64,000 bases of DNA from the NCBI RefSeq assembly GCF_900128455.1, contig NZ_LT635783.1:3338546-3402545 (forward strand), read 5' to 3'. The stretch is from Bacteroides mediterraneensis. GTDB lineage: Bacteria; Bacteroidota; Bacteroidia; Bacteroidales; Bacteroidaceae. The stretch's first letter is position 1; every line of letters starts with the position of its first letter. The translations under genes and the position numbers were made by a program. Positions 17,405-26,794 of this stretch are shown in pieces. The notes beneath the pieces were generated by a model. It saw only the letters and a list, made by a program, of their open reading frames with translations. It was not told the origin of the DNA and did no database searches.

Positions 17405-18790
17405 ATGTTGAAACAACAAACCTTAAAAGGCAGCTTTTCACTCAATGGTAAAGGACTCCATACGGGAGTAAAACTTACCGTTACGTTCAATCCTGCCCCA
17501 GAGCACCACGGGTATAAAATACAGCGAATCGATTTGGACGACCAACCCATATTGGATGCTGTAGCTGAAAATGTAGTGGACACTACCCGCGGAACAGTTT
17601 TAGCAAAAAACGGGGTAAAAGTTAGTACCGTAGAACATGCACTGGCTGCGTTGTATGCAGCCGGCATCGACAACTGCTTGATTCAGGTAGACGGACCGGA
17701 ATTTCCCATTCTGGACGGTAGTGCCAAAGCCTATGTGGAATGTATCAAGCGAGTAGGCATCGAAGAACAAGCTGCTCCGAAAGACTATTACATCATCAAG
17801 TCCAAAATTGAATTCCGTGACGAAGAAACGGGTTCATCCATCATTGTACTGCCAGATGACAAGTTCAGTGTAAATACGCTCATATCCTACGACTCCAAAA
17901 TTCTGACGAACCAGTATGCCACTTTGGAGAACATGACTGATTTCCCTACGGAAATTGCTTCTGCACGTACATTTGTGTTTGTTCGTGAAATCGAGCCGTT
18001 ATTGAACGCCGGCCTGATTAAAGGAGGAGACTTGGACAATGCCATCGTCATCTATGAAAGACAGATGACCCAAGAGAGTTTCGACAAGCTGGCCGATGTG
18101 ATGGGAGTTCCCCACATGGATGCCAGCCATCTGGGATATATCAACCATATTCCATTGGTATGGCCTAATGAACCTGCCCGCCATAAGCTGCTGGACATCA
18201 TTGGTGACTTAGCCCTTGTGGGAAAGCCTATTAAAGGCCGCATCATCGCCACCCGTCCGGGACACACCATCAACAATAAATTTGCCCGTCAGTTGCGCAA
18301 GGAAATCCGCCTACACGAAATTCAGGCTCCCATATATAACTGCAACGAAGAGCCCCTGATGGATGTAAACCGCATCCGCGAACTGCTCCCCCACCGCTAT
18401 CCGTTCCAGCTGGTCGACAAAGTGATAGCCATCGGTGCCAATTACATTGTCGGCATCAAAAATGTCACGTCCAATGAACCGTTCTTCCAAGGACATTTTC
18501 CCCAAGAACCGGTCATGCCAGGCGTCCTTCAAATAGAAGCGATGGCTCAAGTAGGCGGATTGCTGGTGCTCAATTCTGTAGACGAGCCTGAAAGATATTC
18601 TACTTATTTTCTGAAAATAGATAATGTGAAATTCCGCCAAAAAGTTGTGCCGGGAGATACCCTGATTTTCAGAGTTGAACTGATGGCGCCCATTCGCCGC
18701 GGCATATCCACCATGAAAGGATATATTTTCGTGGGAGAAAAAATTGTCTGCGAAGCTGAATTTATGGCACAAATTGTAAAAAACAAGTAA
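17405..18790 (+). CDS. lpxC/fabZ: bifunctional LpxC deacetylase / FabZ 3-hydroxyacyl-ACP dehydratase
   Basis: Two enzymes in one 461-residue chain. Residues about 1-300 are LpxC, the zinc deacetylase committing UDP-acyl-GlcNAc to lipid A. Zinc ligands are visible in VEHALAALYAAG and HKLLDIIGDLAL, and the active-site region GHTINNKFARQLRK is present. Residues about 315-461 are FabZ, the hot-dog dehydratase of fatty-acid elongation, with LPHRYPFQLVDKV (catalytic His) and PGVLQIEAMAQVGG (catalytic Glu). This fusion is a known Bacteroidetes feature that couples lipid A and fatty-acid supply. It starts 4 bases after lpxD and ends 1 base before lpxA. Confidence 0.97.
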   Translation: MLKQQTLKGSFSLNGKGLHTGVKLTVTFNPAPEHHGYKIQRIDLDDQPILDAVAENVVDTTRGTVLAKNGVKVSTVEHALAALYAAGIDNCLIQVDGPEFPILDGSAKAYVECIKRVGIEEQAAPKDYYIIKSKIEFRDEETGSSIIVLPDDKFSVNTLISYDSKILTNQYATLENMTDFPTEIASARTFVFVREIEPLLNAGLIKGGDLDNAIVIYERQMTQESFDKLADVMGVPHMDASHLGYINHIPLVWPNEPARHKLLDIIGDLALVGKPIKGRIIATRPGHTINNKFARQLRKEIRLHEIQAPIYNCNEEPLMDVNRIRELLPHRYPFQLVDKVIAIGANYIVGIKNVTSNEPFFQGHFPQEPVMPGVLQIEAMAQVGGLLVLNSVDEPERYSTYFLKIDNVKFRQKVVPGDTLIFRVELMAPIRRGISTMKGYIFVGEKIVCEAEFMAQIVKNK

Positions 18791-18791
18791 C

Positions 18792-19559
18792 ATGATCAGC
18801 CCTCTAGCATATATAGACCCCGAAGCTAAAATCGGAGAAAACGTAGAAATAGGTCCATTTGTTTTTATTGACAAGAATGTGGTGATTGGAGACAATAACG
18901 TCATCATGCCCAATGCCAATATTTTATATGGTTCTCGCATCGGAAACGGGAACCGGATTTTTCCAGGTGCTGTAATCGGTGCGATTCCCCAAGACCTGAA
19001 ATTTCACGGAGAAGAAACCACCGCAGAAATCGGCGACAACAACACTATCCGCGAGAATGTAACCATCAACCGGGGAACAGCCGCCAAAGGCAAAACCATT
19101 GTGGGTAACAACAACCTGTTGATGGAAGGCGTACACGTAGCCCATGACGCATTGGTAGGCAGTGGCTGTATCATCGGCAACCAGACCAAAATGGCAGGAG
19201 AGGTCATCATTGATGACAATGCCATTGTGAGTGCTTCCGTACTGATGCACCAGTTCTGCCGCGTGGGAGGTTACGTAATGATTCAGGGAGGCTGCCGTTT
19301 CAGTAAAGATATCCCTCCATTTATCATTGCCGGACGCGACCCGATTGCTTACTGTGGCATCAACATTGTCGGACTGAGGCGAAGAGGATTCTCCAATGAA
19401 CTGATTGAAAACATTCACAACGCGTATCGCATTATCTACAATAGTGGGAAAATGGTAAGCGATGCCCTCGAAGAAATCCGTAAGGAAGTGCCGATGAGCA
19501 AAGAAATAGAATATATCATATCATTCGTGGAAAACTCACAACGAGGCATCATCCGATAA
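18792..19559 (+). CDS. lpxA: UDP-N-acetylglucosamine acyltransferase
   Basis: First step of lipid A synthesis: O-acylation of UDP-GlcNAc from 3-hydroxyacyl-ACP. The 255 residues are made of hexapeptide repeats from the N-terminus (IDPEAKIGENVEIGPFVFID). The catalytic His is in VHVAHDALVGSGCIIGN, with HQFCRVGGYVMIQGG and a C-terminal helical bundle ending at VENSQRGIIR. It begins one base after the lpxC/fabZ stop. LpxA, LpxC and LpxD are therefore made from one transcript in the order D-C/FabZ-A. Confidence 0.97.
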   Translation: MISPLAYIDPEAKIGENVEIGPFVFIDKNVVIGDNNVIMPNANILYGSRIGNGNRIFPGAVIGAIPQDLKFHGEETTAEIGDNNTIRENVTINRGTAAKGKTIVGNNNLLMEGVHVAHDALVGSGCIIGNQTKMAGEVIIDDNAIVSASVLMHQFCRVGGYVMIQGGCRFSKDIPPFIIAGRDPIAYCGINIVGLRRRGFSNELIENIHNAYRIIYNSGKMVSDALEEIRKEVPMSKEIEYIISFVENSQRGIIR

Positions 19560-19603
19560 AAAAGATTTTGTATATTTACCACATCAACCAAAGACAAACA
19601 AAA

Positions 19604-20161
19604 ATGGTATACAAATTTAGAATCATATCTGACGAAGTCGATGATTTCTTAAGAGAAATCAAAATCGACTCTGAAGCTTCCTTCTATGACCTGCACGAAG
19701 CTATTTTGAAATCAACGGGATATAAGGATGACCAAATGACTTCCTTCTTTATCTGCGACGATGACTGGGAAAAGGAAACTGAAATCACACTTGAAGACAT
19801 GGGAACGGGAAGTTCTGAAGAAGATACCTACGTGATGAAAGATACCCGCCTCAGTGAACTGCTGGAAGACGAAAAACAAAAACTGCTGTATGTATTCGAT
19901 CCTTTGGCAGAGCGAGTGTTCTTCATTGAACTATCCGAAATCATCACTGGAAAGGATTTGGACAAAGCAGTATGTTCCCGTAAAAGTGGAGAAGCTCCCA
20001 AACAGACCATCGACTTTGACGAGCAGATGAATACCAATGCCGCACTCGACCTGGATGAGAACTTCTACGGCGACCAGGACTACGATATGGAAGATTTTGA
20101 CCCGGAAGGATTCGACATCAACGAAGGAAGCGGAAATCCTTACGACGAAGACAAATACTAA
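19604..20161 (+). CDS. pRiA4b ORF3-like acidic protein of unknown function
   Basis: A 185-residue cytoplasmic protein with no signal peptide. The N-terminal half (about residues 1-110, MVYKFRIISDEVDDFLREI, SFYDLHEAILKSTGYKDDQM and then LLYVFDPLAERVFFIEL) resembles the plasmid pRiA4b ORF-3 fold, also annotated as the IS1096 passenger TnpR family. The C-terminus (about 135-185) is very rich in Asp and Glu. No recombinase catalytic residues are visible and no IS ends flank it. It sits 44 bases behind lpxA and is probably co-transcribed, or read from a weak TATATTTA box at 19571. Its job is unknown. Confidence 0.75.
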   Translation: MVYKFRIISDEVDDFLREIKIDSEASFYDLHEAILKSTGYKDDQMTSFFICDDDWEKETEITLEDMGTGSSEEDTYVMKDTRLSELLEDEKQKLLYVFDPLAERVFFIELSEIITGKDLDKAVCSRKSGEAPKQTIDFDEQMNTNAALDLDENFYGDQDYDMEDFDPEGFDINEGSGNPYDEDKY

Positions 20162-20196
20162 CCTATCCGATTTTCCATACTTAATTTTATATCACA

Positions 20197-20240
20197 AGAA
20201 TGTCATCCTGGACGAGGGTTCAGAATGACATTTCTTTTTT
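20197..20240 (+). terminator. terminator after the pRiA4b-like gene
   Basis: Hairpin AATGTCAT (20199-20206) with ATGACATT (20225-20232), extended by CTG/CAG pairs around the loop, followed by TCTTTTTT. It lies between the stop at 20161 and miaA. Confidence 0.75.
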
Positions 20241-20259
20241 CTGCTAATGCATATCATCC

Positions 20260-21171
20260 ATGAAAAAGCCCGCCCTTATCGTACTTATCGGCCCCACTGG
20301 TGTAGGCAAGACCGAGTTGAGCCTTTCTGTCGCCGAACGGTTTCACACCTCAATCATTTCCTCGGACTCCCGCCAATTATACAAAGACCTGAAAATCGGG
20401 ACCGCGGCCCCCACTCCCTCACAACTGTCGAGGGTTCCCCACTATTTCGTCGGAACATTGGAACTGACCGACTATTACAGTGCGGCACAATATGAGACAG
20501 AAGTGCTGAAAAAACTGGAAGAACTGTTCCAGACCCATCCGGTAGTCGTCATGACAGGAGGTTCCATGATGTATGTCGATGCAGTCTGCAAGGGTATTGA
20601 CGATATTCCTACCGTAGATAAAGAAACCAGAGACCTGATGATACACCGCTATGAGACGGAAGGACTGGAACCACTCTGCGCTGAATTACGGCTACTCGAC
20701 CCTGAATATTACCGCATTGTAGACCTGAAAAACCCCAAGAGAGTGATTCATGCACTGGAAATCTGCTACATGACCGGAAAGACTTATACCTCCTTCCGCA
20801 CCCGCACACAAAAAGAGCGTCCTTTCCACATCATCAAAATCGGCCTGACGCGCGACCGAGAGGAACTTTACCAGCGCATCAACCAGCGCGTAAACGAAAT
20901 GATAAAAGATGGTCTGCTGGAAGAAGCCCGGCGTGTGTACCCTTACAAGCACCTCAACTCCCTGAACACCGTAGGCTATAAGGAAATTTTCAAGTACTTG
21001 GACGGAGAATGGGAACTTCCCTTCGCCATTGAGAAAATCAAGCAGGACTCCCGGATTTATTCACGGAAACAAATGACCTGGTTCAAGAAAGATACGGAAA
21101 TCACCTGGTTTCATCCCGACCAAAAGGAAGAAATCATGCAGTTTCTGGACAGCCGGATTAACCTTGACTGA
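20260..21171 (+). CDS. miaA: tRNA dimethylallyltransferase
   Basis: Adds the dimethylallyl group to A37 of tRNAs reading UNN codons. The 303 residues carry the P-loop [32 protein letters not shown] (substrate-binding DSRQ), [18 protein letters not shown] and [16 protein letters not shown]. The C-terminal [21 protein letters not shown] and [11 protein letters not shown] complete it. It is preceded by a terminator, so it should have its own promoter. Its last 14 bases overlap the tail of the convergent AI-2E-family gene. Confidence 0.96.
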   Translation: MKKPALIVLIGPTGVGKTELSLSVAERFHTSIISSDSRQLYKDLKIGTAAPTPSQLSRVPHYFVGTLELTDYYSAAQYETEVLKKLEELFQTHPVVVMTGGSMMYVDAVCKGIDDIPTVDKETRDLMIHRYETEGLEPLCAELRLLDPEYYRIVDLKNPKRVIHALEICYMTGKTYTSFRTRTQKERPFHIIKIGLTRDREELYQRINQRVNEMIKDGLLEEARRVYPYKHLNSLNTVGYKEIFKYLDGEWELPFAIEKIKQDSRIYSRKQMTWFKKDTEITWFHPDQKEEIMQFLDSRINLD

Positions 21172-22186
21172 CTCCTGAACCATCCTCATCCTCCAGCAAA
21201 AACTCTTTCCGGAACATATCCACAAACAGAAGGAAAAGAGACACCAGCAGCGGTCCGAAGATGATACCCATGAAACCGAACAGAGGAAGACCGGCCACCA
21301 CTCCGAAAATGGTAATCAGCGGATGCACATCGGCCATCTTCTTCTGCAACAGAAAACGAATCAGATTGTCACACTGCGACACGATAATTGCCCCATATCC
21401 CAGCATCATCAAGGCATTTACCCAATTACCTACTACCAGGAAATAGACCGTAATCGGCCCCCACACCAAAGCGGTACCGACAATGGGAATCACCGAAGCA
21501 AATGCCGTCAGCATGGCACTCAGAAACGGATTGGGCGCATCGCAAATCAGGTAGCCCCCCAATGAGATAAATCCTTGGATAATGGCCAGCAATGGAATGC
21601 CGATGGCATTGGAACGAACCATCAGCTGTACCTTTTTCAATACCTCAACCTTATTTTCGGCCTTAAAGGGAAGCAACGTAGAGATATAATGTTCCATACT
21701 CTTCCCTTCATACAGCATGAAAAACATCAACATGATAGCCACGCACAGGTTGACCAGCAAGTCACTGACGCCACTCATCACCGACTGCCCGATGGAAGAA
21801 GCCTGTGCCACCAAGAAAGAGAGACTTTTTTCCGACATCACATCAAAACCTGTCCGGTCCTTGATAAAGTCCACCACCTCCCATACCGGCTTGACAATCG
21901 CTTCCGTATCAAAATGCATCTGGGAAATCTGACTCACCATAGCCCATGCGAACAAGGAAAGCGGTACCAGAATAAACAGCGTAACCCCGATTGTCACCAG
22001 CCACACGGCCAAAGCCCTCTTCATCTTCGTCTGCAGCCAAAACGTAAAGTTACGCAACAGCAGGTAAAGCGTAAATCCACCCAGAATACCGTTCATGAAA
22101 GGCTGCGCCTGGCGGAACAACAGGTACCCCAGTCCAAGGATAAACACAATCAGTGAATATTTCCAATATCTTTCCTTCATAAGCAC
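21158..22186 (-). CDS. AI-2E (PerM/YdiK) family transporter
   Basis: A 342-residue polytopic membrane protein of the AI-2E exporter superfamily (PF01594). There are two N-terminal membrane helices within about residues 8-55, further helices near 60-85 and 150-175, and a cluster of five C-terminal ones (about 205-330). These include the conserved [27 protein letters not shown] and [25 protein letters not shown]. Family members are linked to autoinducer export or to sodium/proton antiport, and the substrate here is unknown. MLMKERYW could also start at the second Met, 6 bases later. It is the last gene of a leftward group with a 4-helix protein and a DivIC-like protein. Confidence 0.9.
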   Translation of the reverse strand: MLMKERYWKYSLIVFILGLGYLLFRQAQPFMNGILGGFTLYLLLRNFTFWLQTKMKRALAVWLVTIGVTLFILVPLSLFAWAMVSQISQMHFDTEAIVKPVWEVVDFIKDRTGFDVMSEKSLSFLVAQASSIGQSVMSGVSDLLVNLCVAIMLMFFMLYEGKSMEHYISTLLPFKAENKVEVLKKVQLMVRSNAIGIPLLAIIQGFISLGGYLICDAPNPFLSAMLTAFASVIPIVGTALVWGPITVYFLVVGNWVNALMMLGYGAIIVSQCDNLIRFLLQKKMADVHPLITIFGVVAGLPLFGFMGIIFGPLLVSLFLLFVDMFRKEFLLEDEDGSGVSQG

Positions 22187-22199
22187 TTCCTCTCCGAGA

Positions 22200-22541
22200 T
22201 TAATTTTCCTTTGCCTCCTCCTGTGGAATCCGGAAAGCCGTGTAAAGCTCCAGCACCGCAGAAACCGTCAGACAGACAATCCATTCGTTCCGCTTCCAGA
22301 GCAACATCACCACTCCCGTCAGTACCAGCAACATCGCACCTAAGAGCTGCTGGCGCCGCAGACGACGAATCACCACACTGCTCCCCTTATATTCTGAAAC
22401 CAGCTGCACGTAGGCAAACAGGCATGCCCCCACCAGATACACATAAGGAGCCCATTCCATTTTCAAAAACTGAAATAGCAAGCCCACAAAAAGGACTACA
22501 GCCCCCACCACAGCCAGGTTGTCTTTTATCTTCGCATTCAT
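22200..22541 (-). CDS. small four-helix membrane protein, unknown function
   Basis: A 113-residue protein with four predicted membrane helices (about residues 8-25, 30-48, 66-83 and 85-103) and a charged middle loop KGSSVVIRRLRRQQ. I recognise no family. It starts directly after the stop of the FtsB/DivIC-like gene and ends 13 bases before the AI-2E-family gene, so the three are clearly co-transcribed. Position beside a divisome component suggests an envelope role, but nothing in the sequence proves it. Confidence 0.8.
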   Translation of the reverse strand: MNAKIKDNLAVVGAVVLFVGLLFQFLKMEWAPYVYLVGACLFAYVQLVSEYKGSSVVIRRLRRQQLLGAMLLVLTGVVMLLWKRNEWIVCLTVSAVLELYTAFRIPQEEAKEN

Positions 22542-22844
22542 TTACTTATCTTCCTCAAAAATAAAAATATCCTCGTTTGACTTTTTCATCAAATACTTCT
22601 CACGCGCCACCTTCTCCAGCGCTTCCTTGTTGGAAGTAATCTCCTTCAGCATCTTACTGTCTTCCTCATACTGCTTCCGGTAGCGCTCAATCTCCGTATT
22701 CAACTGATGAATTTCCCGCTTATGTGCCACACGGCGTATCAGACTGTTCTCGTCCAGCACGCCGATAATCAACAGAAAGGCCCCAATGGTCACCCAATAT
22801 TTATGCCTCCCGATAAAAGCCCATATATTAGCCAGTTTACCCAT
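22542..22844 (-). CDS. septum formation initiator, FtsB/DivIC family
   Basis: Small bitopic divisome protein, 100 residues from MGKLANIW. A short cytoplasmic tail is followed by one membrane helix (about residues 17-34, WVTIGAFLLIIGVLD) and a periplasmic coiled coil (about 42-80, REIHQLNTEIERYRKQYEED). The conserved tail EKVAREKYLMKKSNEDIFIF is characteristic of the family. The frame also opens 27 bases earlier at 22871, but the TATCTTTG promoter box lies there, so the later start is chosen. The 4-helix gene follows immediately. Confidence 0.88.
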   Translation of the reverse strand: MGKLANIWAFIGRHKYWVTIGAFLLIIGVLDENSLIRRVAHKREIHQLNTEIERYRKQYEEDSKMLKEITSNKEALEKVAREKYLMKKSNEDIFIFEEDK

Positions 22845-22868
22845 AAAAATTCCTGCTTTATTACCTTG

Positions 22869-22876
22869 CAAAGATA
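22869..22876 (-). promoter_or_regulatory. -7 box of the FtsB/DivIC-like gene
   Basis: TATCTTTG on the minus strand, 24 nt before the ATG at 22844. Its position rules against the longer start. Confidence 0.55.
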
Positions 22877-22920
22877 GAAATTATTTCGCAGCAAGTCCAT
22901 GACAAGAAAGAGATTTTATG

Positions 22921-22928
22921 TACATTTG
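22921..22928 (+). promoter_or_regulatory. dnaX -7 box TACATTTG
   Basis: TACATTTG 34 nt before the dnaX ATG at 22963. It lies inside the longer open frame, supporting the later start. Confidence 0.55.
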
Positions 22929-22962
22929 CAGAAATATCAAGGAATCAAAAACGAATCGACTC

Positions 22963-24801
22963 ATGGAAAATTATATCGTATCGGCACGCAAATACCGCCC
23001 GTCTACATTCGATACCGTAGTAGGACAGCGTGCATTGACCACGACCCTGAAAAATGCCATTGCCAACCATAAACTGGCGCATGCCTACCTGTTCTGCGGT
23101 CCGCGAGGGGTAGGAAAAACCACCTGCGCCCGCATTTTTGCCAAGACCATCAACTGCCTGCATCCCACGGCAGAAGGCGAGGCCTGCAACGAATGTGAAT
23201 CGTGCAAGGCATTCAACGAACAGCGCTCTTATAATATCCATGAGCTGGATGCTGCTTCCAACAACTCTGTAGAAGACATCCGTTCCCTGATTGAACAAGT
23301 ACGTATCCCGCCACAGATTGGCAAATACAAGGTGTACATCATCGACGAGGTACACATGTTGTCTACGGCAGCTTTCAACGCCTTCCTGAAGACTTTGGAA
23401 GAACCTCCCCAGCACGCCATTTTCATCCTGGCCACCACGGAAAAGCATAAAATCCTGCCGACCATCCTGAGCCGTTGCCAGATTTATGACTTCAACCGCA
23501 TCACGGTGAGCGACACCGTGGAGCACCTGGAGAATGTGGCCCGCAAAGAACATATCGAGGCCGAACCGGAAGCCCTGAACGTGATTGCCCAAAAGGCGGA
23601 CGGAGGTATGCGCGACGCACTCTCCATCTTCGACCAGGTGGTGAGCTTCACCAACGGGCATATCACCTACCAGAGTGTCATCGAGAACCTGAACGTATTG
23701 GACTGCGAATACTATTTCAAACTGACCGATTTCTTCTTGGAGAACAAGGTTTCCGACTGTTTGCTGACCTTCAACGACATCCTCCGGAAGGGTTTCGACG
23801 GCAACCATTTCATCACCGGACTGACATCCCATTTCCGTGACCTGCTGGTGAGCCGTGACCCGGCCACCCTGCAACTCCTGGAAACCGGCGCTTCCATCCG
23901 CGAACGCTATCAGGCACAGGCACAGAAATGTACCCCGCAATTCTTGTACAAGGCCATGAAACTGTGTAACGACTGCGACCTGAACTACCGGCAAAGCAAG
24001 AACAAGCGTCTGCTGGTGGAACTGACGCTGATTCAGCTGGCGCAGCTGACGGCTGAACCGGAAGACACGGGAAGTGGGCGCAGCCCTAAAAAACAGTTAT
24101 CTCCCGTTTTCCACACCGCGCAAGCCGGTCAGCCCACCACACAGCCACAGGCAGCCCCGGCTCCAGCCACCGCAACTGCCCCTGTAGCTCCTACCGCATC
24201 GCCGGCTCAACCGGCTTCTCAGGCACAGCCTTATACAACCACGTTAAAGCAGGCAGAAGTTCCTTATACCAAGACCAGCCCGCTGCCTAAAGCCACTCCC
24301 GAAAGGAAAGCTCCGGTTCTCAAAGCGGGCACGCTGGGCATGTCCATCCGTAAGGCACAGACACAGACGGCAGCTCCGACTCCACAGCCTGCGACACAGG
24401 CTCCCGTACAAAATGCCGCCGACAACTGGGAAGACTATATCTTCAATGAAAAGGACCTCGGCTACTATTGGCGTGAGTTTGCCAGCCTGTTGCCCAAGGA
24501 AGAAGCGGCCAATGCCGGACGTATGATGAACATGCACCCCCATCTGCTGACCGACCAGCATACTTTCGAAGTAGCAGTGGACAACGACATCGTACAGAAA
24601 TACATGCAGCACCTCGCTCCGCAAATAGAAGCCCACCTGCAAAAGAAGCTGCACAACCGCAAAATCAAGATGACCACACGGGTGAGTGAAGCCAACGAGA
24701 ACGTGCGGGCTTACAGCCACGTAGAACGTTTCCAGATGATGAGCAAAAAGAATCCCAGTCTGCTGAAGCTCAAAGAAGCCTTGGGACTGGAACTCTCTTG
24801 A
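22963..24801 (+). CDS. dnaX: DNA polymerase III subunit gamma/tau
   Basis: Clamp-loader ATPase, 612 residues. The AAA+ part has MENYIVSARKYRPSTFDTVVGQ, Walker A FCGPRGVGKTTCARI, a zinc-binding group of cysteines (CLHPTAEGEACNECESCKAF), Walker B IIDEVHMLSTAAFNA and sensor-1 FILATTEKHKILPTILSRCQ. Domain III follows to about residue 365. A Pro/Ala/Thr/Gln-rich linker (about 375-490) leads to a C-terminal tau-type domain. I see no convincing A-AAA-AAG frameshift site, so probably only the full-length protein is made. A hairpin terminator follows. Confidence 0.96.
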   Translation: MENYIVSARKYRPSTFDTVVGQRALTTTLKNAIANHKLAHAYLFCGPRGVGKTTCARIFAKTINCLHPTAEGEACNECESCKAFNEQRSYNIHELDAASNNSVEDIRSLIEQVRIPPQIGKYKVYIIDEVHMLSTAAFNAFLKTLEEPPQHAIFILATTEKHKILPTILSRCQIYDFNRITVSDTVEHLENVARKEHIEAEPEALNVIAQKADGGMRDALSIFDQVVSFTNGHITYQSVIENLNVLDCEYYFKLTDFFLENKVSDCLLTFNDILRKGFDGNHFITGLTSHFRDLLVSRDPATLQLLETGASIRERYQAQAQKCTPQFLYKAMKLCNDCDLNYRQSKNKRLLVELTLIQLAQLTAEPEDTGSGRSPKKQLSPVFHTAQAGQPTTQPQAAPAPATATAPVAPTASPAQPASQAQPYTTTLKQAEVPYTKTSPLPKATPERKAPVLKAGTLGMSIRKAQTQTAAPTPQPATQAPVQNAADNWEDYIFNEKDLGYYWREFASLLPKEEAANAGRMMNMHPHLLTDQHTFEVAVDNDIVQKYMQHLAPQIEAHLQKKLHNRKIKMTTRVSEANENVRAYSHVERFQMMSKKNPSLLKLKEALGLELS

Positions 24802-24822
24802 GGGCTGTACCCTTATAAACAT

Positions 24823-24866
24823 AAGACAGGCGGAGATACCTCAAAATCAGTTTCTCCGCCTGTCTT
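24823..24866. terminator. terminator between dnaX and queF
   Basis: Perfect 14-bp arms AAGACAGGCGGAGA (24823-24836) and TCTCCGCCTGTCTT (24853-24866), followed by TCTTGTATCTT on the plus strand. It lies between two convergent genes and could serve both. Confidence 0.8.
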
Positions 24867-24892
24867 TCTTGTATCTTCCGGCGAACTTCGGT

Positions 24893-25357
24893 TTACAAGT
24901 CATGATTCTTCATCCGATACTCGGCCAACTCCTCGTACTTCGTACCCGGTCGGCCATAGTTGCAGTACGGATAGATGGAAATCCCCCCACGTGGCGTAAA
25001 GATTCCCGTCACTTCAATGTATTTCGGATCCATCAGCTTAATCAGGTCCTTCATGATGATGTTCACACAATCCTCGTGAAAATCTCCATGATTACGGAAA
25101 CTGAACAAATATAGTTTCAGACTCTTGCTCTCGACCATCTTCACATCCGGCAGGTAACTGATACGGATTTCCGCAAAGTCCGGCTGCCCCGTAATCGGAC
25201 AGAGACTGGTAAACTCCGGACAGTTAAAACGCACCCAGTAATCGTTCTCCGGATGCTTGTTCACAAACGCTTCCAGCACTTCCGGTGCATAATCCTGTTT
25301 GTACACCGTTTTCTTGTTGCCCAACAAGGTCAGTTCGTCTTTTCTTTCCATACTCAT
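24893..25357 (-). CDS. queF: NADPH-dependent preQ0 reductase
   Basis: Reduces the nitrile of 7-cyano-7-deazaguanine (preQ0) to preQ1 in queuosine synthesis. The 154 residues are the short, single-domain QueF. The catalytic Cys is in [18 protein letters not shown], and the QueF signature is [33 protein letters not shown] begins the fold. Its start overlaps the queC stop by 4 bases (ATGA), and it is the last gene of the transporter-queC-queF operon. Confidence 0.96.
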   Translation of the reverse strand: MSMERKDELTLLGNKKTVYKQDYAPEVLEAFVNKHPENDYWVRFNCPEFTSLCPITGQPDFAEIRISYLPDVKMVESKSLKLYLFSFRNHGDFHEDCVNIIMKDLIKLMDPKYIEVTGIFTPRGGISIYPYCNYGRPGTKYEELAEYRMKNHDL

Positions 25358-26019
25358 TTGTTTTCTTTTGAAGCCAAATATTTTTCCAATCCCTCACGAC
25401 GCAGCTTGCAAGCCGGGCAATGTCCGCAGCCGTCTCCCGGAATGCCATTGTAGCACGTCAGCGTCTCGTTCCGCACCAAATCCAGCACGCCCAGCTCATC
25501 GGCCAAAGCCCATGTCTGCGCCTTGTCAATCCACATCAACGGCGTATGAATCACGAACTGCTCGTCCATGGCCAGGTTCAGCGTCACATTGAGCGACTTG
25601 ATAAACGAGTCGCGACAATCCGGATAACCGCTGAAGTCCGTCTGTGAAACCCCCGTCACCAAATGGAAAATTCCCCGCTCACGGGCATATACCGCCGCGA
25701 TACTCAGGAAAAACAGGTTCCGTCCCGGCACAAACGTATTCGGGAAAGAATCTTTCGGTTTCACCTCATCCATGTGAATGGAAGTATCCGTCAGCGAGTT
25801 TTTGCCCAAGTGACCGATAAACGACACATCCATCACGTCAAACTCCACACCCGCTTTCTCTGCAATCTTGCGCGCCAGTTCCACTTCTTTTTCATGCTTC
25901 TGTCCGTAGAGGAAACTCAGCGCATGTACTTTCTTGAAGTGCTTCTTTGCCCAAAAAAGACAGGTCGTAGAATCCTGTCCGCCGCTGAATACGACAAGGG
26001 CCTCTTTCTGATTCATCAT
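25354..26019 (-). CDS. queC: 7-cyano-7-deazaguanine (preQ0) synthase
   Basis: ATP-dependent conversion of 7-carboxy-7-deazaguanine to preQ0. The 221 residues have the PP-loop [18 protein letters not shown], the middle [33 protein letters not shown], and a C-terminal zinc site with four Cys ([19 protein letters not shown]). The start could be either of two adjacent Met codons. The transporter gene stops 5 bases upstream and queF overlaps downstream, so all three are one operon. No queD or queE is present in the window. Confidence 0.97.
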   Translation of the reverse strand: MMNQKEALVVFSGGQDSTTCLFWAKKHFKKVHALSFLYGQKHEKEVELARKIAEKAGVEFDVMDVSFIGHLGKNSLTDTSIHMDEVKPKDSFPNTFVPGRNLFFLSIAAVYARERGIFHLVTGVSQTDFSGYPDCRDSFIKSLNVTLNLAMDEQFVIHTPLMWIDKAQTWALADELGVLDLVRNETLTCYNGIPGDGCGHCPACKLRREGLEKYLASKENK

Positions 26020-26024
26020 ATCCT

Positions 26025-26711
26025 TTAAATCTCCTTGATTTTTAATACATTGTACGAGATATGCTCGTCATAGACATCCGTATCGTCCACCCGCTTGATG
26101 TATTTCACCACGCGCACGGTTACCGGCAACACAATCACTTCATACAAGGTCTTGAGTACCACCTGCACCAACATCATCTTGGCCAGTTCACTCACCGGCA
26201 TCAGTCCCCCGAACGCCAGCGGGAAGAAAATCAGTGAATCGGCTCCCTCTCCGGCCACAGTCGACAAAATGGCACGGGCCGAAAAATTCTTTCCATGGGA
26301 AGCCACTTTCATGCGGCTCATCACATACGCATTGATAAACGAACCTACCAGGAAGGCTGCCAGACTGGCTGCGGCAATACGCGGTGCCATACCGAACACG
26401 AAGTTGAAGCTTTCTTCTCCCTCCCAGAACGGAGCGGCAGGAAGGGCTACGGCCAACTGTCCCATGGCCACCACCATGAAATTCATCAGGAATCCCATCC
26501 AAATAATCAGACGCGCCTTACGGAAGCCCCACACTTCGGCAATACAGTCATTAATAATGTAAGAAATCGGAAAAACAATGAGTCCGGCAGTCACAGAAAT
26601 CGGACCCAGCTGTACGACTTTGGTTTCTAACAGATTGGCTGCCACCAGGCAGACACAAAACACAATACCCAAAACCATAAAGGGCACTGATACGAGATTT
26701 TCTTTTTTCAT
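26025..26711 (-). CDS. queuosine precursor transporter, YhhQ/VUT family
   Basis: Inner-membrane importer of preQ0/preQ1-type precursors. It has 228 residues with about six membrane helices, the family motifs [22 protein letters not shown] and [17 protein letters not shown], and [20 protein letters not shown]. In E. coli YhhQ carries preQ0 and preQ1. Here it leads the queC-queF operon, which strongly supports that substrate. The start codon lies just behind a leader that looks like a preQ1 class-I riboswitch (26714-26750), so its translation is probably lowered when preQ1 is plentiful. Confidence 0.93.
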   Translation of the reverse strand: MKKENLVSVPFMVLGIVFCVCLVAANLLETKVVQLGPISVTAGLIVFPISYIINDCIAEVWGFRKARLIIWMGFLMNFMVVAMGQLAVALPAAPFWEGEESFNFVFGMAPRIAAASLAAFLVGSFINAYVMSRMKVASHGKNFSARAILSTVAGEGADSLIFFPLAFGGLMPVSELAKMMLVQVVLKTLYEVIVLPVTVRVVKYIKRVDDTDVYDEHISYNVLKIKEI

Positions 26712-26713
26712 CG

Positions 26714-26750
26714 CTCCTGTTTTTTACGTGGTGTTCTAGAATACACGACC
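26714..26750 (-). promoter_or_regulatory. candidate preQ1 class-I riboswitch
   Basis: Read on the minus strand. Stem P1 is CGTG (26747-26744) with CACG (26730-26727). The loop carries TTCTAG, and the base before the 3' P1 strand is C (26731), the position that pairs with preQ1 in this class. An A-rich joint TAAAAAAC (26726-26719) follows. CTAG (26739-26736) can pair as P2 with CAGG (26719-26716), which overlaps AGGAG only 2 nt before the transporter ATG. TTCTAG, the ACACC run and TAAAAAAC match the B. subtilis preQ1-I aptamer. The gene context is queuosine precursor uptake and synthesis. P1 is only 4 bp. Confidence 0.65.
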
Positions 26751-26794
26751 GCTATTCACGGCATCGCATGTAAATGTTCTCTTTTAATCGGGCG

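Noticed and set aside
19604..20161. Insertion-sequence gene, because the protein resembles the IS1096 passenger family
   Set aside because: No transposase, terminal inverted repeats or target duplication flank it, and base composition matches the neighbours.
24080..24195. Possible dnaX frameshift site at CCTAAAAAACAG for a gamma-type product
   Set aside because: The zero-frame codons CCT AAA AAA CAG do not give the A-AAA-AAG slip arrangement, and the first tRNA would have to re-pair with TAA. I see no supporting Shine-Dalgarno or strong stem at the right distance.
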